This document shows positions 37,154 through 45,157 of a DNA stretch of 64,000 bases, one piece after another. Position numbers and translations under genes: made by a program. The notes under the pieces were generated by a model. The model ran no database searches. It was not told where the DNA came from and saw only the letters and a program-made list of their open reading frames with translations. This DNA is from RPQJ01 sp963777725 (GTDB taxonomy: Bacteria > Pseudomonadota > Gammaproteobacteria > Steroidobacterales > Steroidobacteraceae). Where the stretch lies: NCBI GenBank assembly GCA_963777725.1, contig CAVZRR010000006.1, forward strand, positions 1 through 64,000. Direction: 5' to 3'. Position 1 is the first letter of the stretch. Each line of letters starts with the position of its first letter.

Positions 37154-37669
37154 ATGCCTGACTGGATCACACGCCGCACCGGCAATCTCATCGGCCTTGC
37201 TGTCTGCGCCGCGCTGATCGGCTACGCGCTGTTCGTCGAGCACGTGCAGGGCCTCGAGCCCTGTCCGCTCTGCATCCTGCAGCGCGTGGCGGTCATCTGC
37301 GCCGGGGTGCTGTTCCTCGCGGCGTTCGTCCACGATCCAGCCGAGCGCGGTGCCCGAATCTACGGCGTGCTGATCGACCTGGCCGCATTCGCCGGAATCC
37401 TGGTTGCCGCGCGCCACATCTGGATCATGGCGCAGCCGCCCGGAGCGGTTGCCGAGTGCGGCGCCAGCCTCGATTACATGATGGACGTGCTGCCGATGCA
37501 CGAGGTGCTGGCGAAGGTCCTGACCGGCTCCGGCGAGTGCGCGAAACTCGACTGGCAGTTCCTTGGCCTCAACATGCCGACCTGGGTGCTGATGGCGCTG
37601 GTCGGCGTGGGAACGTGGGGGCTGGCGGTGAATTGGTTCGGGCGGAGAGGGGATAGAGAAAGGGGATAG
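37154..37669 (+). CDS. dsbB: Disulfide bond formation protein DsbB
   Basis: 171-residue inner-membrane quinone reductase that reoxidises DsbA. Four transmembrane helices are visible. The first periplasmic loop has the CPLC active site and the second has the Cys pair in AECGASL and GECAKL. It starts eight bases after phoU and is probably co-transcribed, an unusual neighbour for the phosphate regulon. The final GDRERG and the TAG stop lie inside the G-rich arm of a heptad repeat element. Confidence 0.93.
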   Translation: MPDWITRRTGNLIGLAVCAALIGYALFVEHVQGLEPCPLCILQRVAVICAGVLFLAAFVHDPAERGARIYGVLIDLAAFAGILVAARHIWIMAQPPGAVAECGASLDYMMDVLPMHEVLAKVLTGSGECAKLDWQFLGLNMPTWVLMALVGVGTWGLAVNWFGRRGDRERG

Positions 37670-37760
37670 GGGATAGGGGATGGGGATAGTAAGACGGTGC
37701 CGCCGCGCGATCAGTCGCCACTTCCGACTATCCCCGATCCCCCATCCCCTATCCCCTTCC
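37647..37760. repeat. Inverted GGGGATA-heptad element C
   Basis: The G-rich arm (37647-37690) and the C-rich arm (37725-37760) are inverted copies of GGGGATA/TATCCCC heptads around a 34-base centre that itself begins TAGTAAGACGG and ends TTCCGACTA. It sits between the convergent genes dsbB and dapE and contributes the TAG stop codon of both. Confidence 0.88.
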
Positions 37761-38882
37761 CAGCAGCTTTTCCATGATCCGCTCGTAAATGTCGCTGAGC
37801 CGATCGATATCCTCCACCCGCACGCACTCGTTGACCTTGTGGATGGTCGCGTTCGCGACGCCGAGTTCGACGACCTGCGCGCCGGTCGGCGCGATGAAAC
37901 GACCGTCCGAGGTTCCACCCGTCGTCGAGAACGCGGGCTTGCGGCCTGTCCGCTCCTGCACGGCTGAGGAGACCGTCTCGGTCAGCAGGCCCGGCTGGGT
38001 GAAGAAGGGCAGCCCTGAGACGAACCACTCGAGCGTGTAGTTCACGCGGTGCCGATCGAGGATCTCGAGCACGGTCCGCTGCAATGATTCGACCGTCTGT
38101 TCGGTCGAGAAGCGCAGGTTGAATCGCACCTTGAGCTCGCCCGGGATTACGTTCGGCGCGCCCGTCCCGGCCGCAATGTTCGACACCTGGAACGAAGTCG
38201 GCTGGAAAAACTCATTGCCTTCGTCCCAACGGCGGGTGGTCAGCTCGGCCAGTGCCGGCGAGAAGGCGTGCACCGGATTGTCGGCAAGGTGCGGGTAGGC
38301 GATGTGACCCTGCACGCCGTGCACGGTGAGCCGTCCCGACAGCGAACCCCGTCGGCCGATCTTGATCGTATCGCCGAGCGACTCGTGACTCGTCGGTTCG
38401 CCGACGACGCACCAGTCGATCTTCTCGCCGCGAGCCTCGAGTACCTGCATGACCCGGCGCGTGCCGTCCACGGACGGCCCTTCCTCGTCGCTGGTGAGCA
38501 GGAAGGCCAGAGTGCCGCGGTGGTCGGGGTGGCGCGCCAGGAACCGCTCCGTGGCTGTCACCATGGCCGCAAGCCCGCTCTTCATGTCGGCTGCCCCGCG
38601 ACCGTAGAGGATTCCGTCGCGAATGACGGGCTCGAAGGGGTCGGTGTGCCAGTCCTCGCGCGGCCCGGTCGGGACGACGTCGGTGTGGCCGGCGAAGCAA
38701 AGCACGGGACTGCCGTGGCCGCGGGTCGCCCAGAGATTGTCGACCGGGCTGTACTGCAGCCGTTCATTGCCGAACCCCAGCGGCTCCAGCCGGGCACAGA
38801 TGATGTCGAGGCAGCCGTGATCCTCGGGACTCACGGACGGGCGACGCAGCAGTTCTTCGGTGAGGGCAAGCGTGGGTGACAT
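37749..38882 (-). CDS. dapE: Succinyl-diaminopimelate desuccinylase
   Basis: 377-residue M20-family zinc amidohydrolase that releases LL-diaminopimelate in lysine and peptidoglycan synthesis. The metal ligands lie in FAGHTDVVPTG, GRGAADMKSG, and LTSDEEGPSVDGT, and the dimerisation domain contains the GRRGSLSGRLTV strand. The ATG at 38882 gives the usual N-terminus (LALTEELLRRPSVSPED). It ends LLGRG with a TAG stop supplied by a TATCCCC repeat. The other lysine genes dapD and dapC lie 5-7 kb away. Confidence 0.95.
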   Translation of the reverse strand: MSPTLALTEELLRRPSVSPEDHGCLDIICARLEPLGFGNERLQYSPVDNLWATRGHGSPVLCFAGHTDVVPTGPREDWHTDPFEPVIRDGILYGRGAADMKSGLAAMVTATERFLARHPDHRGTLAFLLTSDEEGPSVDGTRRVMQVLEARGEKIDWCVVGEPTSHESLGDTIKIGRRGSLSGRLTVHGVQGHIAYPHLADNPVHAFSPALAELTTRRWDEGNEFFQPTSFQVSNIAAGTGAPNVIPGELKVRFNLRFSTEQTVESLQRTVLEILDRHRVNYTLEWFVSGLPFFTQPGLLTETVSSAVQERTGRKPAFSTTGGTSDGRFIAPTGAQVVELGVANATIHKVNECVRVEDIDRLSDIYERIMEKLLGRG

Positions 38883-38986
38883 GAAGTTGTAACGTTGGTG
38901 CCGTAGCTGGGACCGGGATTCAATCGCATTTGCAGCGCCCCGGCGTGTATAGCGGAGCGTGCGGCAAGGTACAAGTACGGTGCGGC

Positions 38987-39020
38987 TTGTAACACTGCTG
39001 TCACACGAGGTCGGCAAACT
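38987..39020 (+). promoter_or_regulatory. Pho box and -10 of pstS
   Basis: TTGTAAC-ACTG-CTGTCAC (38987-39004) has the 7-4-7 Pho box layout, with the second half-site a perfect consensus. After ten bases comes CAAACT as a weak -10. It sits 73 bases before pstS in the gap divergent from dapE. Confidence 0.65.
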
Positions 39021-39076
39021 TGCCGCCCATCAGGTTGCGACCTTCATCTCCCGTTCATCTGTAGAGGGTTAAGTCC

Positions 39077-40084
39077 ATGAAGTTGTGGCAGAAAGTTTTC
39101 GTCCCGGCGCTGTTCGTCGGCGTCGTGGCCGCCGGTGCCCCGCAGAGTGCTCTGGCCCAGGCCGCGATCAAGATCGACGGCTCGAGCACCGTGTTCCCGG
39201 TCTCCGAAGCGTTTGCCGAAGAGTTCCAGATTTCCAAGCGCGGCAAGGTTCGCGTGACCGTCGGCATGTCCGGCACGGGCGGCGGCTTCAAGAAGTTTTG
39301 CCGCGGCGAGACGGACATGTCGAACGCGTCGCGCCCGATCTCGACCGAGGAGATGGAGGCCTGCCGCAAGGCGGGCATCAAGTACATCGAGTTGCCGGTC
39401 GCATTCGACGCGTTGACGGTCGTCATCAACCCGAACAACAACTGGGTCAAGGGCAACGCGATGACCGTGGCCGACCTGAAGAAGATGTGGGAGCCGGCCG
39501 CGCAGGGACGCATCAATACTTGGAAGCAGGTCCGCGCCGAGTGGCCGGCCGAGAAGCTGATGCTGTTCGGTCCGGGCGCCGATTCGGGCACGTTCGACTA
39601 CTTCACCGAGGCCGTCAACGGCAAGTCGAAGGCGAGCCGCGGCGATTTCACTGCGAGTGAGGACGACAACACGCTGGTCCAGGGTGTCGTGAACAACAAG
39701 TCGGCGCTCGGCTACTTCGGGTTCGCGTACTACGCTGCCCACAAGGACAAGCTGCGCGCGGTCGCTATCGACGGTGGCAAGGGCCCGGTCCTGCCGAGCA
39801 TCGAGAACGTGGTCAACGGCACCTACAGCCCGCTGTCGCGGCCGTTGTTCGTCTACGTCCGCGAGAGTTCGGCGTCGCGTCCCGAGGTCCGTGAGTTCGT
39901 GCAGTTCATGATGAAGCAGGGTTCGGCGCTCGTCAGCGAAGTGGGCTACGTGCCGCTGCCGCAGAGCGCCTACGACCTCGCCTGGAAGCACTTCGACAAC
40001 AAGAAGCTCGGCACCGTGTTCGGCGGCCACAACCAGGTCGGCATCACGATCGACGAGCTGCTGTCGATGGAAGCCAAGCTCTGA
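39077..40084 (+). CDS. pstS: Phosphate ABC transporter substrate-binding protein
   Basis: 335-residue periplasmic binding protein with a signal peptide ending ALAQA. The phosphate-binding loops are DGSSTVFPVSEAF, SGTGGGFKKFCRGETDMSNASRP and GADSGTFDYF. It is of the PstS2/SphX-like type with the C-terminal TYSPLSRPLFVYV segment. It delivers phosphate to PstCAB. A Pho box precedes it. The 149-base gap to pstC contains a hairpin that could lower expression of the transporter genes relative to the binding protein. Confidence 0.95.
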   Translation: MKLWQKVFVPALFVGVVAAGAPQSALAQAAIKIDGSSTVFPVSEAFAEEFQISKRGKVRVTVGMSGTGGGFKKFCRGETDMSNASRPISTEEMEACRKAGIKYIELPVAFDALTVVINPNNNWVKGNAMTVADLKKMWEPAAQGRINTWKQVRAEWPAEKLMLFGPGADSGTFDYFTEAVNGKSKASRGDFTASEDDNTLVQGVVNNKSALGYFGFAYYAAHKDKLRAVAIDGGKGPVLPSIENVVNGTYSPLSRPLFVYVRESSASRPEVREFVQFMMKQGSALVSEVGYVPLPQSAYDLAWKHFDNKKLGTVFGGHNQVGITIDELLSMEAKL

Positions 40085-40116
40085 TCGAGCACTGGCGCGA
40101 GACCTGATCCGGCGGC

Positions 40117-40145
40117 GGGGAGGGGCCCCAAAAGGGCTTCTCCCC
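40117..40145 (+). terminator. Hairpin between pstS and pstC
   Basis: GGGGAG...CTCCCC with an inner GCCC/GGGC stem forms a stable hairpin 32 bases after pstS. There is no T tract, so it may act as an attenuator or an RNA-stability element within the operon. Confidence 0.5.
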
Positions 40146-40233
40146 GCGCGTCGCTCGGGCGGGGTCGAAATCGGGCGCGGCGGCGGGTAGAGTGACCGTC
40201 TGCCGCTAAGATCAAGGGAAGGGGACCAACCCC

Positions 40234-41160
40234 ATGAGTCAAGGCAAGGCGCTGCAGGCCAAGGGCGCATTCGCGTCGCTCCAGTACCGCAAGACGCGCG
40301 ACCGGATCATCGAACTGGTGCTGCTCGCGGCGGGCATGGTCGCGGTCTTCACGACCATGGCGATCGTCTTCATCCTGTTCTACGAATCGTCGTTCTTCTT
40401 CGAGCACGTTTCGGTCAAGGATTTCATCACCGACACGATGTGGACGCCGCTGTTCGCCGATGCGCGCTACGGCATCATGCCGCTGGTCGCCGGCACGCTG
40501 ACGGTGACTGGCGTCGCCGTGCTCGTGGCGATACCGATCGGCACGATCATCGCGATCTACCTGTCCGAGTTCGCGCCGCATCAGTTGCGTGAGTCCGTCA
40601 AGCCGATCCTCGAGTTGCTGGGCGCCGTGCCGACGGTGGTGTATGGCTACTTCGCGCTGCTGATGGTGACCCCTCTGCTGCAGAAGATCTGGCCCGACCT
40701 GCCCGGTTTCAACATGCTGAGCGCGGGCCTGGTGATCGGGCTCATGATCGTGCCCTACGTGGCCTCGGTCAGCGAGGACGCGATGCGCGCTGTCCCGAAG
40801 TACATGCGCGAAGGCTCCTATGCGATGGGCGCGACGAAGTTGCAGACCGCCCTGCGCGTGGTGGTCCCCGGGGCGTTCTCGGGCCTGGCCGCGGCCTACA
40901 TCCTCGGCATCTCGCGCGCCGTCGGCGAAACCATGGTCGTCGCGATCGCGGCGGGCATGATGGCCAACCTGACATTCAATCCGACCGAACCCGCGGCGAC
41001 GATCACTGCCTATATCGTGCAGGTGAGCCTCGGCGACCTGCCGCACGACAGCATCGGATACCAGAGCATCTTCGCCGCCGGACTCGTGCTGATGCTGATG
41101 ACGCTGGTGCTGAACGTGATCGGCTTCTTCCTCACGCGCCGCTTCCGGGAGGCCTACTGA
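40234..41160 (+). CDS. pstC: Phosphate ABC transporter permease PstC
   Basis: 308-residue inner-membrane permease with six predicted transmembrane helices. The N-terminal helix is LVLLAAGMVAVFTTMAIVF. The ABC-contact EAA loop is EDAMRAVPKYMREGSYAMGATKLQT and the second conserved stretch is ISRAVGETMVVAIAAG. It pairs with PstA. The start has AAGGGAAGGGG upstream and the stop is one base from the pstA start. Confidence 0.96.
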   Translation: MSQGKALQAKGAFASLQYRKTRDRIIELVLLAAGMVAVFTTMAIVFILFYESSFFFEHVSVKDFITDTMWTPLFADARYGIMPLVAGTLTVTGVAVLVAIPIGTIIAIYLSEFAPHQLRESVKPILELLGAVPTVVYGYFALLMVTPLLQKIWPDLPGFNMLSAGLVIGLMIVPYVASVSEDAMRAVPKYMREGSYAMGATKLQTALRVVVPGAFSGLAAAYILGISRAVGETMVVAIAAGMMANLTFNPTEPAATITAYIVQVSLGDLPHDSIGYQSIFAAGLVLMLMTLVLNVIGFFLTRRFREAY

Positions 41161-41161
41161 T

Positions 41162-42094
41162 ATGGCCGCCACCGCTCACCTGACGCTCGAGGAGATCCGC
41201 AAGGGTCTCTCGTGGCGCAAGCAGCTCGACAAGGTGTTCATCGCGATCGGCCTAGCGTTCCTGTTCGGCTGCCTGGCGATCCTCGCGATCCTGTTCTTCG
41301 ACCTGGTCCGTGACGGCGCGCCGCGCTTCGGCTGGGACTTCTTCACGTCATTCCCGTCGCGCAAGGCCGAGAATGCGGGCATCCTGTCGGCGGCCGTCGG
41401 CACCATGCTGATCATGGTCGTGACGGCACTCGTGGCGCTGCCGGTCGGCGTCGCGGCGGCGATCTATCTCGAGGAATATGCGCCGAAGAACTGGTTCACG
41501 GGCATCATCGAGATCAACGTCACCAACCTCGCCGGCGTGCCGTCGATCATCTACGGCCTGCTCGCGCTGGGACTGTTCGTCTACCAGTTCAACTTCGGCC
41601 AGAGCGTGCTCACGGCCGGCCTGACGCTGGCGCTGCTGATCCTGCCGATCGTGATCGTCGCGACTCGCGAGTCGCTGCGCGCCGTGCCGAAGGCGATTCG
41701 CGAGGCCGCGTACGGCCTCGGCGCCACCCGCTGGGAAGTGACCAAGGACCACGTGCTGCCGTACTCGACGGGCGGTATCCTGACCGGCCTGATCCTCGGC
41801 CTGTCCCGCGCGATCGGCGAAACCGCGCCGATCATCACGATCGGCGCGCTGTCGTTCATCGCGTTCCTGCCGCCGTCGCCCGTGACCGGCGAGTTCCCGT
41901 TCCTGAACTTCGAGTGGCTGATGAGCGAATTCACGGCCATGCCGATCCAGATGTTCAACTGGGTGTCGCGGCCGGACCAGGCGTTCCAGGCGAATGCCGC
42001 CGCGGCGGGCGCGATCCTGCTCGGCATGACGCTCGCAATGAATGCTGTGGCGATCTGGATCCGCTACCGGTTCCGCAAGAAGATCAGCTGGTGA
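41162..42094 (+). CDS. pstA: Phosphate ABC transporter permease PstA
   Basis: 310-residue permease with six predicted membrane helices. The EAA loop is ESLRAVPKAIREAAYGLGATRWEV and the LSRAIGETAPIITIG stretch matches the PstA family. It forms the channel with PstC. It begins one base after pstC ends, so translation is coupled. Confidence 0.96.
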   Translation: MAATAHLTLEEIRKGLSWRKQLDKVFIAIGLAFLFGCLAILAILFFDLVRDGAPRFGWDFFTSFPSRKAENAGILSAAVGTMLIMVVTALVALPVGVAAAIYLEEYAPKNWFTGIIEINVTNLAGVPSIIYGLLALGLFVYQFNFGQSVLTAGLTLALLILPIVIVATRESLRAVPKAIREAAYGLGATRWEVTKDHVLPYSTGGILTGLILGLSRAIGETAPIITIGALSFIAFLPPSPVTGEFPFLNFEWLMSEFTAMPIQMFNWVSRPDQAFQANAAAAGAILLGMTLAMNAVAIWIRYRFRKKISW

Positions 42095-42099
42095 GTGCA

Positions 42100-42996
42100 A
42101 TGAACACTATCGTCGAGACGCAGTCCGCAACCAAACCCAGGCAGGCCGCAAAGATGCAAGGCGAAACCAGCGCGCAGGGCTCAGACACGCCGTCGCTGTC
42201 GATCGTGCTCGAGGACCGCAAGTCCGCGCGCGCGAATCCGGCCAAGGCGAGCGCGGAGAAGCTCAACTTCTGGTACGGCACCAACCAGGCGCTCAAGAAC
42301 ATCAACCTGGTCATCCCCGAGCATCAGGTGACGGCGTTGATCGGTCCGTCGGGCTGCGGCAAGAGCACGTTCCTGCGCTGCTTCAACCGGATGCATGACC
42401 TGCAGGCGGACACGAAGTACGAGGGCGCGATCACGCTGCGTCCGGACAACGTGAACCTCGTGGGTCCCGAGACGGATCCGATCGAGGTGCGCATGCGCAT
42501 CGGCATGGTGTTCCAGAAGCCGAACCCGTTCCCGAAATCGGTGTTCGAGAACGTTGCCTACGGGCTGCGCCTGCGCGGCATCAGCAACAAGACCGAGCTT
42601 GCCGAGCGCGTCGAGAAGGCGCTGCGGGGTGCTGCGATCTGGGACGAGGTCAAGGACCGGCTCAACGACTCGGCGCTGGCGCTCTCCGGCGGCCAGATGC
42701 AGCGCGTCTGCATTTCGCGCGCGCTGGCGACGGAGCCCGAGATCCTGCTGTTCGACGAACCGACGTCGGCGCTCGACCCGATTGCGACTGCGAAGATCGA
42801 GGAGCTGATCACGGAGCTGCGCCAGCGAGTCACCGTGTTGATCGTCACGCACAACATGCAGCAGGCAGCACGCGTCTCGGACTTCACCGCGTTCATGTAC
42901 CTCGGTGAACTGGTCGAGGTGGATGCGACGTCGAAGATCTTCACCAACCCCGCGAAGAAAGCGACCGAGGACTACATCACCGGCCGCTACGGCTGA
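42100..42996 (+). CDS. pstB: Phosphate ABC transporter ATP-binding protein
   Basis: 298-residue ATPase. Walker A is GPSGCGKST, the signature is LSGGQMQRV, Walker B is ILLFDEPTSALD, and the switch His is in IVTHNMQQ. The first 50 residues are a low-complexity, polar N-terminal extension longer than in E. coli PstB. ATG 42100 is used; GTG 42091, overlapping the pstA stop, would add three residues. Confidence 0.96.
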   Translation: MNTIVETQSATKPRQAAKMQGETSAQGSDTPSLSIVLEDRKSARANPAKASAEKLNFWYGTNQALKNINLVIPEHQVTALIGPSGCGKSTFLRCFNRMHDLQADTKYEGAITLRPDNVNLVGPETDPIEVRMRIGMVFQKPNPFPKSVFENVAYGLRLRGISNKTELAERVEKALRGAAIWDEVKDRLNDSALALSGGQMQRVCISRALATEPEILLFDEPTSALDPIATAKIEELITELRQRVTVLIVTHNMQQAARVSDFTAFMYLGELVEVDATSKIFTNPAKKATEDYITGRYG

Positions 42997-43006
42997 CGGA
43001 GGCGCC

Positions 43007-43786
43007 ATGGAAGCGGACGAGCAGGTCACCGCGCCGACGGGCACCACGGCGCCGCTGGCGCCACCGGATCCCGCAGCGTCGCACGCGGGCAGCGATCCGC
43101 TCGAGGGTCACACGTCGAAGGCGGTCGATCACTCTTTGACCGACCTGCGCACGCACGCGGTCGAGATGGGCGGCCTCGTGATCGACCAGGTGGGCAGTGC
43201 CGTCAAGGCGCTGCTCGACCGGGACCTGCGCCTCGCCGAGCTGGTGCTATCGCGCGAACCGCTGGTCAACGACTACGAGTCGCGACTGGATCGCGATACG
43301 CTGACGTTCATCGCCTTGCAGCAGCCGGTGGCCAGCGACTTGCGCGTCACGCGCGCAATCGCGCGAGTCGCGCTGGAGCTGGAGCGCGTCGGCGACGAAT
43401 CCAAGAAGATCGCGCGCTTTGCAGCCCAGGCAGGCGCGGCCACCGATCACGATCCCGTGGTCGCGGTGGCGCGCTATCTGCGGCACATGGCTTCGCTTTC
43501 GACTGCGATGCTGCGCAACGCCGTGCGGGCGCTCGACGAGGCGAGCCCGGAACTGGCGCGGGAGGTGCTCGCGCGGGACAAGGAAGTGGACGCAGAGTTT
43601 GCCACGGCGCTGCGGCAGCTCATGTCGTTCGTCATGCAGGACCACCAGTTCCTGCGCGCCACCATCGACACCGTGTTTGCGCTCAAGGGCCTCGAGCGCA
43701 TCGGCGATCACGCGAAGAACATCGCCGAGCAGGTGCTGTACATGGTGGAGGGGGAGCGGCCCAGGAAGGTTAAGAAGAGGGGATAG
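43007..43786 (+). CDS. Second PhoU-family protein
   Basis: 259-residue PhoU paralogue. A disordered Ala/Pro/Thr-rich N-terminus of about 40 residues precedes two PhoU helical repeats (THAVEMGGLVIDQVGSAVKAL; SFVMQDHQFLRATIDTVFALKGLERIGDHAKNI). It follows pstB by ten bases with an ACGGAGG site, the classical phoU position. It is only distantly similar to the phoU at 36384, so the two may differ in partner. The C-terminus KVKKRG and the TAG stop come from a heptad repeat. Confidence 0.9.
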   Translation: MEADEQVTAPTGTTAPLAPPDPAASHAGSDPLEGHTSKAVDHSLTDLRTHAVEMGGLVIDQVGSAVKALLDRDLRLAELVLSREPLVNDYESRLDRDTLTFIALQQPVASDLRVTRAIARVALELERVGDESKKIARFAAQAGAATDHDPVVAVARYLRHMASLSTAMLRNAVRALDEASPELAREVLARDKEVDAEFATALRQLMSFVMQDHQFLRATIDTVFALKGLERIGDHAKNIAEQVLYMVEGERPRKVKKRG

Positions 43787-43876
43787 GGGATAGGGGATGG
43801 GGGATAGTCAGAGGTGGCGCCCAACGGTGGGCCGCAGCTTCTTACTATCCCCCATCCCCTACCCCCGATCCCCTAT
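43776..43876. repeat. Inverted GGGGATA-heptad element D
   Basis: The G-rich arm (43776-43807) and the C-rich arm (43845-43876) flank a 37-base centre (AGTCAGAGGTGGCGCC...GCAGCTTCTTACT) whose ends are themselves complementary and resemble the centre of element C. It separates the convergent genes phoU2 and dapD and supplies the TAG stop codon of each. Confidence 0.88.
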
Positions 43877-44706
43877 TCTGCATTGCGCAGCAACTCATTG
43901 ATCCCGACCTTCGCCCGGGTCTGTGCGTCCACCCGCTTGACGATCACCGCGCAATAAAGGCTGTACTTGCCGTTCGCGGCCGGCAGGCTGCCGGGCACGA
44001 CGACCGCGCCCGCGGGAATGCGGCCGTACAGCACCTCGTCGCGCTCGCGGTCGTAGATCCGTGTGCTCTGGCCGACGTAGACGCCCATCGAGAGCACGGC
44101 ACCTTCCTCGACGATCACGCCCTCGACGACCTCCGAGCGCGCGCCGATGAAGCAGTGGTCCTCGATGATCGTCGGGCTCGCCTGCAGCGGTTCGAGCACG
44201 CCGCCGATGCCCACACCGCCCGACAGATGCACGTGGCGCCCGATCTGCGCGCAGGAGCCCACGGTCGCCCAGGTGTCGACCATCGTGCCTTCGCCGACGT
44301 AGGCGCCGATGTTGACGTAGCTCGGCATCAGCACGGCATTGCTGGCGACGTAGGCGCCGCGGCGCACGACCGCCGGCGGCACCACGCGCACGCCGTCAGC
44401 GCGGAAGCGGTCGGCGTCGTACTCGGCGTACTTGAGCGGCACCTTGTCGTAGAAGTTCGTGTACCCGGCATCGACCGGCCGGTTGTCGTTGAGGCGGAAC
44501 GACAGCAGCACGGCTTTCTTCAGCCACTCGTGCACGCGCCATTGACCGTCGATCTTCTCCGCGACCCGAGCGGTACCCCGGTCGAGCAGATCGATCGCCG
44601 CATCCACGGCCGCGATCACGTCCGCGGGTGCATTTCCCGGCGCGAACTTCGCGCGATCCTCGAAGGCGCTGTCGATCGTTGCGGCTAGCTTCGCGTGTGG
44701 TGTCAT
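43873..44706 (-). CDS. dapD: Tetrahydrodipicolinate N-succinyltransferase
   Basis: 277-residue left-handed beta-helix acyltransferase that adds succinate to tetrahydrodipicolinate. The hexapeptide region runs from VRRGAYVASNAVLMPSYVNIG to VVPGSLPAANG, and the family motif NFYDKVPLKYAEY precedes it. It is the third step of the succinylase lysine route whose aminotransferase lies upstream at 45158-46363. The two are separated by 450 bases containing two large hairpins. Its TAG stop is in a heptad repeat arm. Confidence 0.96.
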   Translation of the reverse strand: MTPHAKLAATIDSAFEDRAKFAPGNAPADVIAAVDAAIDLLDRGTARVAEKIDGQWRVHEWLKKAVLLSFRLNDNRPVDAGYTNFYDKVPLKYAEYDADRFRADGVRVVPPAVVRRGAYVASNAVLMPSYVNIGAYVGEGTMVDTWATVGSCAQIGRHVHLSGGVGIGGVLEPLQASPTIIEDHCFIGARSEVVEGVIVEEGAVLSMGVYVGQSTRIYDRERDEVLYGRIPAGAVVVPGSLPAANGKYSLYCAVIVKRVDAQTRAKVGINELLRNAE

Positions 44707-44781
44707 GGCTCGATCCCGTTCATTCGCTTGGCGTCCATCGCGTCAGGATAGCGCAATCGCCGTCGCAATCGCGGGGCCGGA

Positions 44782-44902
44782 GCGTCCGTCCGGAGTCGGG
44801 TGCGCGCTCCGGCAAACGGCGTGGATCCATCCCTGGAGCCTCCGGGCGCGGCGTCCTGCCGCGCACGGTTGCCGAAGCGCGCACCCGACTCCAGACGGAC
44901 GC
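44782..44902. repeat. Hairpin element 1 between dapC and dapD
   Basis: Two 34-base arms (44782-44815 and 44869-44902) are complementary in 32 of 34 positions and enclose a 53-base loop. The loop reads CGTGGATCCATCCCTGGAG then a GC-rich CGCGGCGTCCTGCCGCG hairpin. The loop, but not the arms, is related to that of the next element in opposite orientation. Confidence 0.85.
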
Positions 44903-44998
44903 AGAGCGCCGCGTTGCGGCGCGGCTAGCGCATCAGCTGACGCGGTGTGCGATCGCGCTAGCGCAATTGCGTGAGCGTGAACGCGTGAGGGTTTGCGA

Positions 44999-45120
44999 GT
45001 CCGGCTCCGGCGGGGGGATCGGCTCCGGGAGGCGCTCCGCGGCAGGGACGCCGCGGCGCGAGCCCCCAAGGAAGGGTTCACGGCGACCTCCCGGAGCCGA
45101 TCCCCCCGCCGGAGCCGGAC
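44999..45120. repeat. Hairpin element 2 between dapC and dapD
   Basis: Two perfect 34-base arms (44999-45032 and 45087-45120) enclose a 54-base loop. The loop reads, on the minus strand, CGTGAACCCTTCCTTGGGG and CGCGGCGTCCCTGCCGCGG, matching the loop of element 1 (plus strand). Same arm length, loop length and loop motif with different arm sequences mark a repeat family. It ends 37 bases from the dapC stop. Confidence 0.88.
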
Positions 45121-45157
45121 GAGCCACAGCGACAGCGAGCACGCGCAGCAACCCGCG

